Origin: Bacteroidota bacterium
GTDB taxonomy: Bacteria; Bacteroidota; Bacteroidia; Bacteroidales; UBA10428
Length of the DNA: 64,000 nucleotides
Assembly: GCA_016699695.1 (NCBI GenBank)
Contig: CP065006.1
Span: 1,178,001 to 1,242,000, forward strand
Direction of reading: 5' to 3'
A program made the position numbers and the translations under genes. Under the pieces are notes generated by a model. The model was not told where the DNA came from, made no database searches, and worked only from the letters and a program-made list of their open reading frames with translations. Below are positions 53,085 through 62,702 of the stretch, in pieces. Position 1 is the stretch's first letter. The number at the start of each line of letters is the position of its first letter.

Positions 53085-54173
53085 TTATTTATTCAAGCGT
53101 TCGTTGTCCTGAATATCCATCCACATGGCAAAAAGAATAGATTGAAACCCACTGATAAAAGTAAAGGCAAATGCAAGTGCAGTGAGAGGGTTGGCATCAA
53201 TCCCTTGTGCAGCCTTTACTATAAGTTTAATTCCATAGGGTATGGATAGCGCCAGCAATATAAATCCAATATGATACAAGATAAACAGAGGGTGGAAACT
53301 TTTAATAAAATATTTAACCCAAATACGCTTAAAGAAAGATTTGAGCAGAAGTAGCGAAATCTTAGGTATCACCTTAAAGACTTTCATTTTTGATTTTTCA
53401 CCAATATGATATACTGGCTTAATTACAATTTCGCGCAAAGTGCAGTTCGCCACATTCAATTTTACAAGCATATCGTTAGGCATACCATATCGGGGATAAA
53501 TCTTGTATAGCCTCAGGCAGTTAAGAGCCCTGTTTGAAATGGCTGTATATCCCGTTTGAGTATCGGTGACATGCCAATAACCTGATGCAATTTTAGTAAG
53601 AATGGTAAGAATACTATTGCCAATAAACCTGGTTCGTGGAATAAAAATGGCAGCACTCGGGTGCGAAAGCCTATCGCCTTTTACATAATCTATATTTTCT
53701 ACTACAACAGGTGTACAAATAGATTCAAGTTCATCGGGATCCATCTGACCATCGCCAGCCATTACTGCTGTGCAATCGATATTATTGTCTTTTGCCCATT
53801 TATAGCCCGCCGCAATTGTAGCCCCCACACCAGAATTACATTTAAGGTTAATTAGCACAAGTTTCGAATCGATGTGCGGCTGAACAATCTCCATATCGGG
53901 GAAAAACTTCTTTTCCTCTTCATTAATCCTTGCCAGCAATTCATCGGCTGCGTAATATTTACTGCTTGTTTTTTTTGCCACTAATTCAGGCAATTTGCTG
54001 GATCCAGCAAATGAAAAGAGCTCTTTGATTTTCAATTCAGTGGAATCAGGAGAAGCGTCATTAACTACAACAATTCGATCGACAAATAAAGGGATTTCCT
54101 TAATTACACTCTGAATTTGATTTTCTTCGTTGTATGCCGGTATCACTACCGCTATAGTCTTATTGTGCAGCAT
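53085..54173 (-). CDS. GT2 glycosyltransferase with C-terminal membrane helices
   Basis: The 362-aa protein has a GT-A domain: AVVIPAYNEENQIQSVI at the N-terminus, DDASPD-like VVNDASPDSTE, then AVMAGDGQMDPDELE, the divalent-metal Asp. An unusual insert (about 60-105) rich in Lys and Glu precedes the core. Two membrane helices near 290-350 anchor it, similar to dolichyl-phosphate or polyprenol-phosphate sugar transferases. It overlaps the upstream GT39-like gene by one base (TAATG), showing coupled translation and probably a donor-acceptor relationship. Confidence 0.88.
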   Translation of the reverse strand: MLHNKTIAVVIPAYNEENQIQSVIKEIPLFVDRIVVVNDASPDSTELKIKELFSFAGSSKLPELVAKKTSSKYYAADELLARINEEEKKFFPDMEIVQPHIDSKLVLINLKCNSGVGATIAAGYKWAKDNNIDCTAVMAGDGQMDPDELESICTPVVVENIDYVKGDRLSHPSAAIFIPRTRFIGNSILTILTKIASGYWHVTDTQTGYTAISNRALNCLRLYKIYPRYGMPNDMLVKLNVANCTLREIVIKPVYHIGEKSKMKVFKVIPKISLLLLKSFFKRIWVKYFIKSFHPLFILYHIGFILLALSIPYGIKLIVKAAQGIDANPLTALAFAFTFISGFQSILFAMWMDIQDNERLNK

Positions 54174-55909
54174 TAGAATTTTATATTTTTTATTTCTTCC
54201 TTCACAAGGCTATTTACTTGTTCAAGTAAACTTTTTTCGCTTTGCTCCTTCCATTGGGGGACATTGTTGTCAAGCCAAAGGGTATCGGATTTTAAAGAAT
54301 CGGTTAATTTTTCAGTCACGATAAACCTCACCCATTTGTCCACTGACCAAGTTTTTTCATATCGGTTATAAGCTGCAATAGTTAAAGCCGAATCGAGGCT
54401 GATAGCATGCCTTTCTGCCATTCGCTGATGACGAACAGTAGGCTTTATATCCGACTTAATGGCCAGCATAATTTCTTTAGGCTCCACTTTAATGCCTTGG
54501 TATCCTTCGAAACGTGTAATCAGGTTTTCGGAAACATACACCCCTTTTCTGGCTTTAGTGTAATCAGGCACCGGAATTGCGCTCCAATAGCCAAGTCGGG
54601 CATTCTTCTTAAAGAAAGCAAGCTGATACGATGTTTTCGACATCCACCAATAATGCAAGGAGCCATGGTTGTATTGTTTAATCTGAAAAGTATTATACCA
54701 ACCTAAAAATAATATGACTATAAATACAGGCATACCTGCCCATCTTAGACTTTTAGCTTTATAAATTACCACTGCCAGTGGTAGAGCCAAAATACCATAG
54801 GAATCTATAAATGCCCTATTGCCGCATGAACCACCAAACCACCAGCACCACCAGGATGCCTGAAGGTAAATGTTTATCAATAAAAATAATACTACCGGCA
54901 GTGCCTTATCTTTTAAGTATTTAAACATTAAAACAGTTCCAATACTTGCCACCAACATAACCGGGGTATACAGGTACCATCCTTTTCTAAAACTAAAGAG
55001 AATCTCACCAATTTGGGGATTATTCCAGAAAAACTTTCCACCTATACCGCTGTAGGAAAAATAGAGAAACTTACCACTTACCAATTTCCAATAAAGAAAT
55101 TGGGGCATCCAAACCAATAAAAAAGCCACAAGCATAAGCAATACATGCTTATAATTGATGAGAAAGAATCGCACACGCTTATGAATATCTTTCAAACCCC
55201 TGGTGTTCCAGAAAATGAGTAAAAGAAGTACCAAAATATTCGTTGGCCTGATTAGGACTATTAAACCAAACAACAAACCCAACCCTACCGTTCGCTTATA
55301 ATTAATTCCTTCATGCCACTTATCAATCAGGTAGAGAAACAAGCTGATCAGCCCGAAATTATAACTGTGTGGCATGGCTGCCGACCAGCTAGAATAGTAT
55401 AAAAGGTTGGTGCCAAAAAGCACTAAAATTAGCGTTATTAGGGTTGTCAATTCATCGAAGTAACGAAGCAAAAGTTTTCGCAGAAACCATAAGCCCAAGA
55501 TCACATAAAACATAGCGCTGAAAACCAAAGCCATGGCGTATGGCTGGGAATACCCATCGTCGGCAAAGGGTGTAAAAGCTGCCACTGCATGCCCCACGAG
55601 AAAAAACGGCGCATACAAAAACGACAAACCCATAGAGGTAACTATGCATTTTTTACCCGTTGGAGTTATAACCGGCCAATACCATTTATTGTATTCCGAA
55701 GGGTTTTTGGCAGTAAAGGCAAGCGATAAATCGCGATGAATAAAGGCTGCAGGAAGATAGGCATAATACGACTTTACATCCCAGGCAATTACATTTTCTG
55801 GTTTTACCCAGCTGTGGTGGCTGAAGTTTATAATGTAAAAGGCAGGGAATAGCAAAATAATAAATGAACGAGATAAATGGTGTTGAAAGAAATTGCCAAA
55901 TCTTTTCAT
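54173..55909 (-). CDS. Polytopic GT39/GT-C-like membrane glycosyltransferase
   Basis: The 578-aa protein has 10-12 predicted helices and a periplasmic C-terminal region of about 170 residues. After the first helix (FIILLFPAFYIINF) comes VIAWDVKSYYAYLPAAFIHRD, where the Asp in this loop fits the GT-C catalytic site. Such enzymes use polyprenol-phosphate sugars. The acceptor is unknown, and the fold call rests on topology and this motif. It is coupled to the GT2 gene downstream. Confidence 0.7.
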   Translation of the reverse strand: MKRFGNFFQHHLSRSFIILLFPAFYIINFSHHSWVKPENVIAWDVKSYYAYLPAAFIHRDLSLAFTAKNPSEYNKWYWPVITPTGKKCIVTSMGLSFLYAPFFLVGHAVAAFTPFADDGYSQPYAMALVFSAMFYVILGLWFLRKLLLRYFDELTTLITLILVLFGTNLLYYSSWSAAMPHSYNFGLISLFLYLIDKWHEGINYKRTVGLGLLFGLIVLIRPTNILVLLLLIFWNTRGLKDIHKRVRFFLINYKHVLLMLVAFLLVWMPQFLYWKLVSGKFLYFSYSGIGGKFFWNNPQIGEILFSFRKGWYLYTPVMLVASIGTVLMFKYLKDKALPVVLFLLINIYLQASWWCWWFGGSCGNRAFIDSYGILALPLAVVIYKAKSLRWAGMPVFIVILFLGWYNTFQIKQYNHGSLHYWWMSKTSYQLAFFKKNARLGYWSAIPVPDYTKARKGVYVSENLITRFEGYQGIKVEPKEIMLAIKSDIKPTVRHQRMAERHAISLDSALTIAAYNRYEKTWSVDKWVRFIVTEKLTDSLKSDTLWLDNNVPQWKEQSEKSLLEQVNSLVKEEIKNIKF

Positions 55910-55919
55910 TAAATGTTGT

Positions 55920-55927
55920 TAGTTTTG
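55920..55927 (+). promoter_or_regulatory. Putative -7 box of the MBOAT operon
   Basis: TAGTTTTG is a full match to TAnnTTTG, 57 bp before the MBOAT start, in the divergent gap to the GT39-like gene. The -33 element is unclear. Confidence 0.3.
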
Positions 55928-55984
55928 AACGTGAAAATAATGAATATTTAAGCTTAGCCTCATTTTATTTCTAATTTCTTACAA

Positions 55985-57409
55985 ATGGTTTTTAGCAGTG
56001 TTGTCTTTCTTGTATGGTTCTTGCCTTTGTCGCTGATAATCTACTATTTGCTACCCTTCAAATATAAAAATTATTTTCTGCTAGCCATTAGCCTTGTATT
56101 TTATGCCTGGGGGGCACCAAAATTCACCCTGGTCTTATCAATTAGTGTTATTATCGATTTTTACCTGGTAAAAATGATGGTAACAAGTAAAAGTATGCAT
56201 TACAAAAGACTGATTCTGACAATATCGGTATTAATAAGTCTGCTGTTTCTCCTTTATTTTAAATATGCCAATTTCTTTATCGAAAATTTAAACCTGGCTT
56301 TAGTTTCGGCACACAGCGATAAAATAATTAACTGGCCGAAGGTTATCCTTCCCATTGGTATATCGTTTTTCACTTTTCAGAAAATTACTTATAGCATCGA
56401 TATTTACAGGGGTAACACACAGCCTGCCCAAAACGCTGCCTTTTATTTGCTGTATGTTGTCATGTACCCACAGCTAATAGCCGGACCTATTGTGCGCTAC
56501 AACAGTGTGGCTAAACAGCTTAATGCACGCACACATTTTATGTCAGACCGGATTAATGGCTTTATACGGTTTGGAATAGGTTTGGCAAAAAAGGTGCTAA
56601 TTGCGAACGTTCTGGGTGAATATGCCGATGCGTTTTTTAATCATTCATTCATCGACAGAAACACAGGTGAAGCCTGGATAGCCCTTCTCTCCTATGCCTT
56701 TCAGATTTATTATGATTTTGCAGGTTATTCCGATATGGCAATAGGCCTGGGACGTATGTTTGGATTTACTTTTCCCGAAAACTTCGACAGCCCCTATACT
56801 TCAAAAAGTATTACTGAATTTTGGCGCCGGTGGCACATTACCCTTGGCCACTGGATGCGTGATTATTTATACATACCCCTTGGAGGTAACCGGGTAAATA
56901 ATAAATTAAGGCTTTATTTTAATTTATGGCTGGTGTTTCTTATTTCCGGCTTGTGGCACGGAGCATCGTGGAACTTTGTGATATGGGGTGCTTATCATGG
57001 CTTGTTTCTGGCATTGGAGAGACTGTTTTTAATAAAACTGCTAAAAAAAGCCGGTATAGGTTTTTCATGGTTATTTACCTTTTTTCTGGTAATAAACGGG
57101 TGGGTGTTTTTTAGAGTCGAATCTTTTTCAGAAAGCTTGCATTTTTTCAAATTACTATACGGAGGTATAAGCCTGCCCACTGTAAATAATTCTCCTTTTG
57201 GCTTTTGGCTGATATTTGTGGTAGCAGTATTCTTTTCCTTTAGCTCATCTATACGTGCAGGAAAAAATCTGGAGATTATTTTTCACCGGGGAAGCAAACA
57301 ATTAACTGTAACTGTAATAAGCCTTGCAGTGGTTATTGTTTTATATATTCTATCCTTATCGCAGATTGTAAGTAGCAATTATAATCCTTTTATCTACTTC
57401 AGATTTTAA
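55985..57409 (+). CDS. MBOAT-family O-acyltransferase (AlgI-like)
   Basis: This 474-aa protein has 11-12 helices and AlgI-family motifs: FFTFQKITYSIDIYRG, FWRRWHITLGHWMRDYLYIPLGG, and the catalytic His in GLWHGASWNFVIWGAYHG. AlgI-like proteins carry acetyl groups across the inner membrane for O-acetylation of an exported polysaccharide or wall polymer. The following gene, 1 bp after the stop, encodes the AlgJ/AlgX-like partner. No alginate genes are present, so the polymer is another surface glycan. Confidence 0.93.
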   Translation: MVFSSVVFLVWFLPLSLIIYYLLPFKYKNYFLLAISLVFYAWGAPKFTLVLSISVIIDFYLVKMMVTSKSMHYKRLILTISVLISLLFLLYFKYANFFIENLNLALVSAHSDKIINWPKVILPIGISFFTFQKITYSIDIYRGNTQPAQNAAFYLLYVVMYPQLIAGPIVRYNSVAKQLNARTHFMSDRINGFIRFGIGLAKKVLIANVLGEYADAFFNHSFIDRNTGEAWIALLSYAFQIYYDFAGYSDMAIGLGRMFGFTFPENFDSPYTSKSITEFWRRWHITLGHWMRDYLYIPLGGNRVNNKLRLYFNLWLVFLISGLWHGASWNFVIWGAYHGLFLALERLFLIKLLKKAGIGFSWLFTFFLVINGWVFFRVESFSESLHFFKLLYGGISLPTVNNSPFGFWLIFVVAVFFSFSSSIRAGKNLEIIFHRGSKQLTVTVISLAVVIVLYILSLSQIVSSNYNPFIYFRF

Positions 57410-57410
57410 T

Positions 57411-58535
57411 ATGAAAAGTAACCACTTTCGAAATACCATATTGTTTAGTCTGATATTATTTTTACTGTTGTTTCCACTGATTCAGAGGGTTACAAAAGTG
57501 TTTAAAATTGAACCACTTAAAGGATACATAAAACCTGTTGAAAGAGTAGAGTTTACGAAGGAAAGTTTTTTCGATGATTCGTTTCAGATGAGTATGGAAG
57601 CATATGAAAAAAGGAATATAGGGTTTCAACCCGATTTGGTAAGGATAAACAACCAGTTAGAGTTTGATCTTTTTAATAAGATCAATGCCGCAACCATTGT
57701 AAGGGGACAAGAAAACCACTTTTATGGCCAGCAATATATCGATTCGTATTACGGGTCAGACTATCTGGGTGATGAGGCAGTATACCAGAAAACATGGAAG
57801 TTATTGAAGGTGCAGGAAGTATTAAAAACCAAGGGTGTTCATTTATGTGTGGTCGTTGCTTCATCAAAATCATTTGTTCACCCACAATATTTGCCTGTAA
57901 ATAATGAGTTGACAGCAAAAAAAACAAACTATGAAAGCTATCGACTTAACTTCGATTCTTTAAAAATAAATTACATCGACTTCTTACCCTTTATTAAGAA
58001 CCTAGATGATACATCGGCATACTCAGTTCATCCTAAAACAGGAATTCATTGGAGCTATTATGCTACTTATTTTGTTGTCGATTCATTAAGAAACTATATG
58101 CAACAAATCACAGGGATTCCGCAACCTGAAATAAAACTGCAAAAACTTGACGTGACAAACCGGCCCAGAAACTCCGATAAAGATATTGAAGATGGTTTAA
58201 ACCTGCTTTATATCAATACCAACGATACCTATGCTTATCCAAATGTGTTCATAGATAAATCGATATTTGCACCAAGTTTGCGCGGGCTTGTAGTAGCCGA
58301 TTCGTACTACTATACTGTTGCTCATCATAGGTTCGATGAATTATTTGCAGATTTTAATTTCTGGTTTTACTACAACGAAGTATATCCGTCAGAAGGCCAA
58401 ACCAATGCAAAACAACTGAACTTAAAAGAAGAACTTGAAAAACGTGATGTAATTTTTATTTTGGTAAACGTCACCAAATTACAAAGTTTTGCATGGGGTT
58501 TTATTGATGATTGTTATGCTTTATATTGTGACTAA
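57411..58535 (+). CDS. AlgJ/AlgX-like SGNH-type O-acetyltransferase partner
   Basis: The 374-aa protein has one N-terminal anchor helix (about 9-25) and a periplasmic domain of the AlgX/AlgJ type. The nucleophile-like Ser is in VVADSYYYTV (about 300), and HWS appears in HPKTGIHWSYYA (about 203-214). The Asp of the usual DxHW motif is replaced: here it is Gly-Ile-His. Acetyl transfer from the MBOAT partner is inferred. The gene starts 1 bp after the MBOAT stop, and the pair forms a unit. Confidence 0.78.
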   Translation: MKSNHFRNTILFSLILFLLLFPLIQRVTKVFKIEPLKGYIKPVERVEFTKESFFDDSFQMSMEAYEKRNIGFQPDLVRINNQLEFDLFNKINAATIVRGQENHFYGQQYIDSYYGSDYLGDEAVYQKTWKLLKVQEVLKTKGVHLCVVVASSKSFVHPQYLPVNNELTAKKTNYESYRLNFDSLKINYIDFLPFIKNLDDTSAYSVHPKTGIHWSYYATYFVVDSLRNYMQQITGIPQPEIKLQKLDVTNRPRNSDKDIEDGLNLLYINTNDTYAYPNVFIDKSIFAPSLRGLVVADSYYYTVAHHRFDELFADFNFWFYYNEVYPSEGQTNAKQLNLKEELEKRDVIFILVNVTKLQSFAWGFIDDCYALYCD

Positions 58536-58613
58536 TATTGAGATTGTCCCTCAGCTACAATTCTCCTGGTTTTTCACAATGCTGTTTTTGCTTTCCAAGG
58601 TATTTCATCTCCA

Positions 58614-59369
58614 TTAAAACCTATACCCCACGTTAATCAGATAACGGAACCCAAAACTCGAAGAGCTCACATTGTTTTTAATGGTAATCTGGTTGTCATC
58701 GATCAGGTAATTGCCTCCCGGAAGGGTTTCGATCAGTTGGTCGTATAGCTTATCGAGCAATAGGGCTTCGTCTTCGGTAGACAGGTTGGTAGAAATTGTT
58801 GGCTGTACATTGTAAAACCAGCGGCCGGGCCCCATCAACACCATATCAACTGTAAAGCGGTTTCGGATCACAAACTGGTAACCCAGTTGAACTCCGATAA
58901 AATTCATTATCAGACGGGTATCGGTGGATACCTCCATATCTCCGGAAGAACCCGGGATGGTCCAATGGTTGTATCGTGTATAATAATGGAAGGCATAATA
59001 GGGCCCCAGGTAAATTCCACGAGGTGCCTGATACTTGTTCTCCGAAGCCAGGTAAAACCGGTAATCGAGGGCTATACTAAAACCTTTGTCTTTGACCTCA
59101 TCGTGCAATACAATGGAGCTGTCGCCTGTCAGACTGAATTTTGGCAGGTTAAGTGTGCCGGCATTCACCGAAAAGCTTTGATGCGAGTTTAAAACCCGCT
59201 CATAACCCAATACATAGTTTTTTCCTCCAAATAGTGCCGGATTGCTAATGTTTAGGCGAATGGTGTTTTTATAAGTTTTCAAGCTATCTTGTTCTTCACC
59301 GTTCTGATTGGCCAATGCCAAAGTGATTGGCAAAAGAATTACAGAAAAAATTAAAATGATGTTTTTCAT
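58614..59369 (-). CDS. Predicted outer-membrane beta-barrel protein
   Basis: The 251-aa protein has a signal peptide (1-20, ending LALA). It then has amphipathic strands such as FSIALDYRFYLASE, GIYLGPYYAFHYYTRY and FIGVQLGYQFVI, with a C-terminal aromatic strand ending GYRF. It resembles the DUF3575 group of Bacteroidota outer-membrane proteins. Function is unknown. It stands alone, convergent with the AlgJ-like gene and 97 bp downstream of the GT39-like gene at 59466. Confidence 0.75.
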   Translation of the reverse strand: MKNIILIFSVILLPITLALANQNGEEQDSLKTYKNTIRLNISNPALFGGKNYVLGYERVLNSHQSFSVNAGTLNLPKFSLTGDSSIVLHDEVKDKGFSIALDYRFYLASENKYQAPRGIYLGPYYAFHYYTRYNHWTIPGSSGDMEVSTDTRLIMNFIGVQLGYQFVIRNRFTVDMVLMGPGRWFYNVQPTISTNLSTEDEALLLDKLYDQLIETLPGGNYLIDDNQITIKNNVSSSSFGFRYLINVGYRF

Positions 59370-59465
59370 ACCGATAAATTTTTGCTATTTGTAGAAATTA
59401 ATATTTATGTTCTGAAATACTAGCGCCTTCCTGTTATAAAACCAAGTTAAGACATAATAAGATAA

Positions 59466-61094
59466 CTACTCCGTAACTTTTATCACTTCAAGCAGATAAT
59501 CGTTTGTATACTCATTCCGGTATACTTCTTTCATCGAAAGTTTGCCTAAAAGGTTTAACGATGGTTGGGCCTTATCGGCAATTTTACTACAGATAAAAAC
59601 ATAGGCGACATCACCGGGATTAAAAAAATTATCAGGGTTAATCTCTACTCCCGAGCGAAAATACATGTTTTCAAAATCGTACACGAAACTATTCGGGTAG
59701 ATTCTGTCTAAAGCAGATTGAAATTGACGACGATATTTGCCTGTAAAGAAGTAACCAAACACTAAACCTTGCTCTTCAAAATAAAAATTATAGGGCTGAG
59801 ATACAATAAATAACTTCCCATCGCCGACAATTGTGCGCACTTCCTTCACTACCTCCTCTTTCGCAATTGTTACTTGCCTTTTCCATTGAATGGTTTTTTT
59901 ATACTGATTGGTGAAAGAATAGGTAACAAAGCCCAGCACAGAGATCATCGCAAGCTTACGGAGAAAAATCCGGTTTCTGTTAAAAGTTTCAAACCCAAAG
60001 AAAACGAAAAGCGGAAACAATCCAAGTGCAGGAAGCATATAATGCAGAGCAAAATGCTTTGCAACCAGTAGCACATGAAAAATTGCCGTTACAATAAGCG
60101 CAGATTGAATCACAAATAGCTTCTCGCCATTTTTTGGCTTTAAAAAATAACCAAGAACAAGAGAAAGCATCACTACGATCAATCCCCACTTATACCCAGG
60201 ATAAAACTTTAAAATGCTTTGTATATTATCAAAAAAAACGGAAGGATTGATGATTCCCGGATCGCCATAACCATACTTACCAGTATGAGTAAGCAAGCCT
60301 TTCAGCCAAAAAAAGATAAAATCCAGGTCGAAAAGTATAGGAAATGCAAAAACGAAAAAAGATAGCAAACCAATTAGTAAAAATCTGATTTTAATCTTAA
60401 GACCCGGCAGAATAATTAATGGTAGAAGGTACAAACTAAGCGCATCAAATTTAAAAGATAATGCAAACCCACAGGTAAGTCCCATCATCAATGCATAATG
60501 TTTAAGACGGGCATTTGAATCACTATCAAAATAGTACTTAATAAGGTAATACACCAGACAGATAAAGGCAAGCCAAATAAATGGATCTGGCAAAACCCTT
60601 GTCATGGATACAATGGTTTCATGGCTTGAGAATGGGGTAATTTGGACTAAGAGCGAAATGAGGATGTTTCCGGTAACTTTAAATAATCCGATGCCAAAGA
60701 TTAGACTGAAAATGCCAACCAGACTATTCAATGTGCAATTAATAATTCCCAGGTAAAAATCTGGTCGCATTAATACATCATCAAAATAGGACTCTTTGCC
60801 TACAAAAAAGTGAGCAATGCGGGTGCTAATTGCTGCAATGACTTGCAAGGGTGTGCCCGGATTATCAATATGGCCAACTTGCAGGTTGGGCTCTGCCATG
60901 ATCATTCCATTAAAAAGATAAATAAACTCCGGATCAGAAAACCGAATGCTCATAGGTCCCGATGCATTGGAAAGCTGAATATTGATAAGTACTATAAAAA
61001 CAGGCACAACAAATAACACTGAAGCTTGAATTGGTGGTACTGTAAAAAACTTTCTCAATTTCGAAAGCAATTGATTCTTTCTTCTTTTAAACAT
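59466..61094 (-). CDS. Polytopic GT39/ArnT-like membrane protein
   Basis: This 542-aa protein has about 11-12 helices with a short cytoplasmic Lys-rich start (MFKRRKNQLLSKLRKFF) and a periplasmic C-terminal domain of about 130 residues. The first loop after TM1 has acidic residues (FSDPEFIYLFNGM) in the place of the GT-C catalytic Asp, so a polyprenol-dependent sugar transferase is likely. It is 3 bp downstream of the next membrane gene in the same run. Acceptor and donor unknown. Confidence 0.65.
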   Translation of the reverse strand: MFKRRKNQLLSKLRKFFTVPPIQASVLFVVPVFIVLINIQLSNASGPMSIRFSDPEFIYLFNGMIMAEPNLQVGHIDNPGTPLQVIAAISTRIAHFFVGKESYFDDVLMRPDFYLGIINCTLNSLVGIFSLIFGIGLFKVTGNILISLLVQITPFSSHETIVSMTRVLPDPFIWLAFICLVYYLIKYYFDSDSNARLKHYALMMGLTCGFALSFKFDALSLYLLPLIILPGLKIKIRFLLIGLLSFFVFAFPILFDLDFIFFWLKGLLTHTGKYGYGDPGIINPSVFFDNIQSILKFYPGYKWGLIVVMLSLVLGYFLKPKNGEKLFVIQSALIVTAIFHVLLVAKHFALHYMLPALGLFPLFVFFGFETFNRNRIFLRKLAMISVLGFVTYSFTNQYKKTIQWKRQVTIAKEEVVKEVRTIVGDGKLFIVSQPYNFYFEEQGLVFGYFFTGKYRRQFQSALDRIYPNSFVYDFENMYFRSGVEINPDNFFNPGDVAYVFICSKIADKAQPSLNLLGKLSMKEVYRNEYTNDYLLEVIKVTE

Positions 61095-61097
61095 ATC

Positions 61098-62702
61098 TTA
61101 TGGGGCTATCAAAGAGTCTTTAAGAACAACAATAGTTCGGTTATCATTATATACATAATCGGGTATCAGGTAAAAATGCATTTGACCTAGCTGTTGGTAC
61201 AAGTATTCTTTTTCACTAAAATGCTTCTGTAAAACACTGTCATTCAAAGGTTTGTTGTGAAATAAGAAATTAAAAACAGGCCTTTCGCCTTCTTGGCTCT
61301 TGCCATGATACCAAGCTTTGTTCGACAAAAAGTAATCGCAATTCAGGTTATTCGTATTCCCATTATATACCCTCAAACCGGTTTTGCTGAACGACCTTAT
61401 TTGGGTGGAATACTCATATATTGATAATCCATTTTCTAAATTGTACTCGCAATTTAGCGAATCTAAGATCTGTATATACTTTGGGTAGTAATGTGAATAA
61501 TAGCTAGGTTTTACTGTTGTTTTTGTAAAACCAATGCCTATAATAATCCCAAAAATTAGCATCAAAAAGACAGTCGAAATCTTCACCGTTTTTAATCTGG
61601 TTCTGTTAAGCTTCAATAGAAATGGGAAAAGCATAATGAGTCCTAAATAAAAAACTGAAATATTATATCGTATTTGTGGAGTATACTTATACATGCCAGT
61701 AATAATGGGACCAAGAAAAACTCCGGCCAGATAAACTATCACCATGGAAATCCAAAGCATTTCGAAGGCATCTCTTTTGCTTAAACTCTTAAAAAATAAC
61801 CAAATACCAATGCCAAAAACTATAAAGTAATTTAATATTACCAAAGAACGAATATTCAAATGTTTGATATAATCGAATAACTGCTGGCTAAAAAGATTAA
61901 CAGAAAAGGAAATATTAGCAAAGTCGGGCTTGGTATTATACTTAATAACGTTTATTAAATATAGCTCAAGCATACGTGAAGTAATCATCGCCAAAACAAA
62001 TCCAGACGCAATAACCACCATGGCTTTAATCCAATTCCTTTTATGTTTACCGAATAAGAGTATTATTAAAAATGCTATAGATGAGGGTACGATACCCATT
62101 AAAAGAAAAAGCTTACTTGAAACATATCCTAAAAAAACTAAAATAAAAATAAGCACTAATCCTGACCATCTCGGACTTTTATAATATGCAAGTATTGCAA
62201 GAAAAAAGTAAATAGTAAGAAGGAATGCACCCACATGAAAATTAACGGTATAAAGGTAAAAAGGGAAAAGGTAATCGTTATCGACAATGGCAATGGCCGG
62301 AATAAGCGAAAACATCAATATGCTTGCTGCTGCAATCCACAAATGGCCCTCACTAAAAATATTGCGTATGAGTAATGCTACAGCAAATAAAATAAGGCTT
62401 TGCTGAACAAAAACATAGATCAGATAAATGGTGCCCGGATGCTCCACAAAGGTTCTGATCAGAAAATACAAAGCCATATCGGGGAAGAAAAACTGACCCC
62501 CCGGAAAGGTCCAACCTTTAATGCCATGGCCGCTGACAAAAAAATCGTCATAGAGGGTGTGCATAAATAAGAGGTCGGCATTAAACAGGTAATCGATAAA
62601 TTTTGGACTTGCTGTAATAAAATATTGCAAAGTTAGTATAAGGTTAATCGCCACCGAAACGGTTAGCATCAAACCTCCTGATATTTGAATCCTATTTTTC
62701 AT
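61098..62702 (-). CDS. Polytopic membrane protein, GT-C-like, unknown function
   Basis: I do not recognise a specific family. The 534-aa protein has about 12 helices, with a large loop after TM1 (LFNADLLFMHTLYDDFFVSGHGIKG) and a C-terminal soluble domain of about 130 residues. This is the plan of GT-C glycosyltransferases, where an Asp in the first loop (DLLF or DDFF) would be catalytic. The base composition appears AT-rich compared with the housekeeping genes. It starts 11 bp inside the methyltransferase gene, indicating coupled translation. Confidence 0.6.
   Translation of the reverse strand: MKNRIQISGGLMLTVSVAINLILTLQYFITASPKFIDYLFNADLLFMHTLYDDFFVSGHGIKGWTFPGGQFFFPDMALYFLIRTFVEHPGTIYLIYVFVQQSLILFAVALLIRNIFSEGHLWIAAASILMFSLIPAIAIVDNDYLFPFYLYTVNFHVGAFLLTIYFFLAILAYYKSPRWSGLVLIFILVFLGYVSSKLFLLMGIVPSSIAFLIILLFGKHKRNWIKAMVVIASGFVLAMITSRMLELYLINVIKYNTKPDFANISFSVNLFSQQLFDYIKHLNIRSLVILNYFIVFGIGIWLFFKSLSKRDAFEMLWISMVIVYLAGVFLGPIITGMYKYTPQIRYNISVFYLGLIMLFPFLLKLNRTRLKTVKISTVFLMLIFGIIIGIGFTKTTVKPSYYSHYYPKYIQILDSLNCEYNLENGLSIYEYSTQIRSFSKTGLRVYNGNTNNLNCDYFLSNKAWYHGKSQEGERPVFNFLFHNKPLNDSVLQKHFSEKEYLYQQLGQMHFYLIPDYVYNDNRTIVVLKDSLIAP

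Noticed and set aside
55985..58535. Alginate O-acetylation system
   Set aside because: AlgI-like and AlgJ-like genes are present but no alginate polymerase, epimerase or export genes are seen, so a specific alginate call is not supported.
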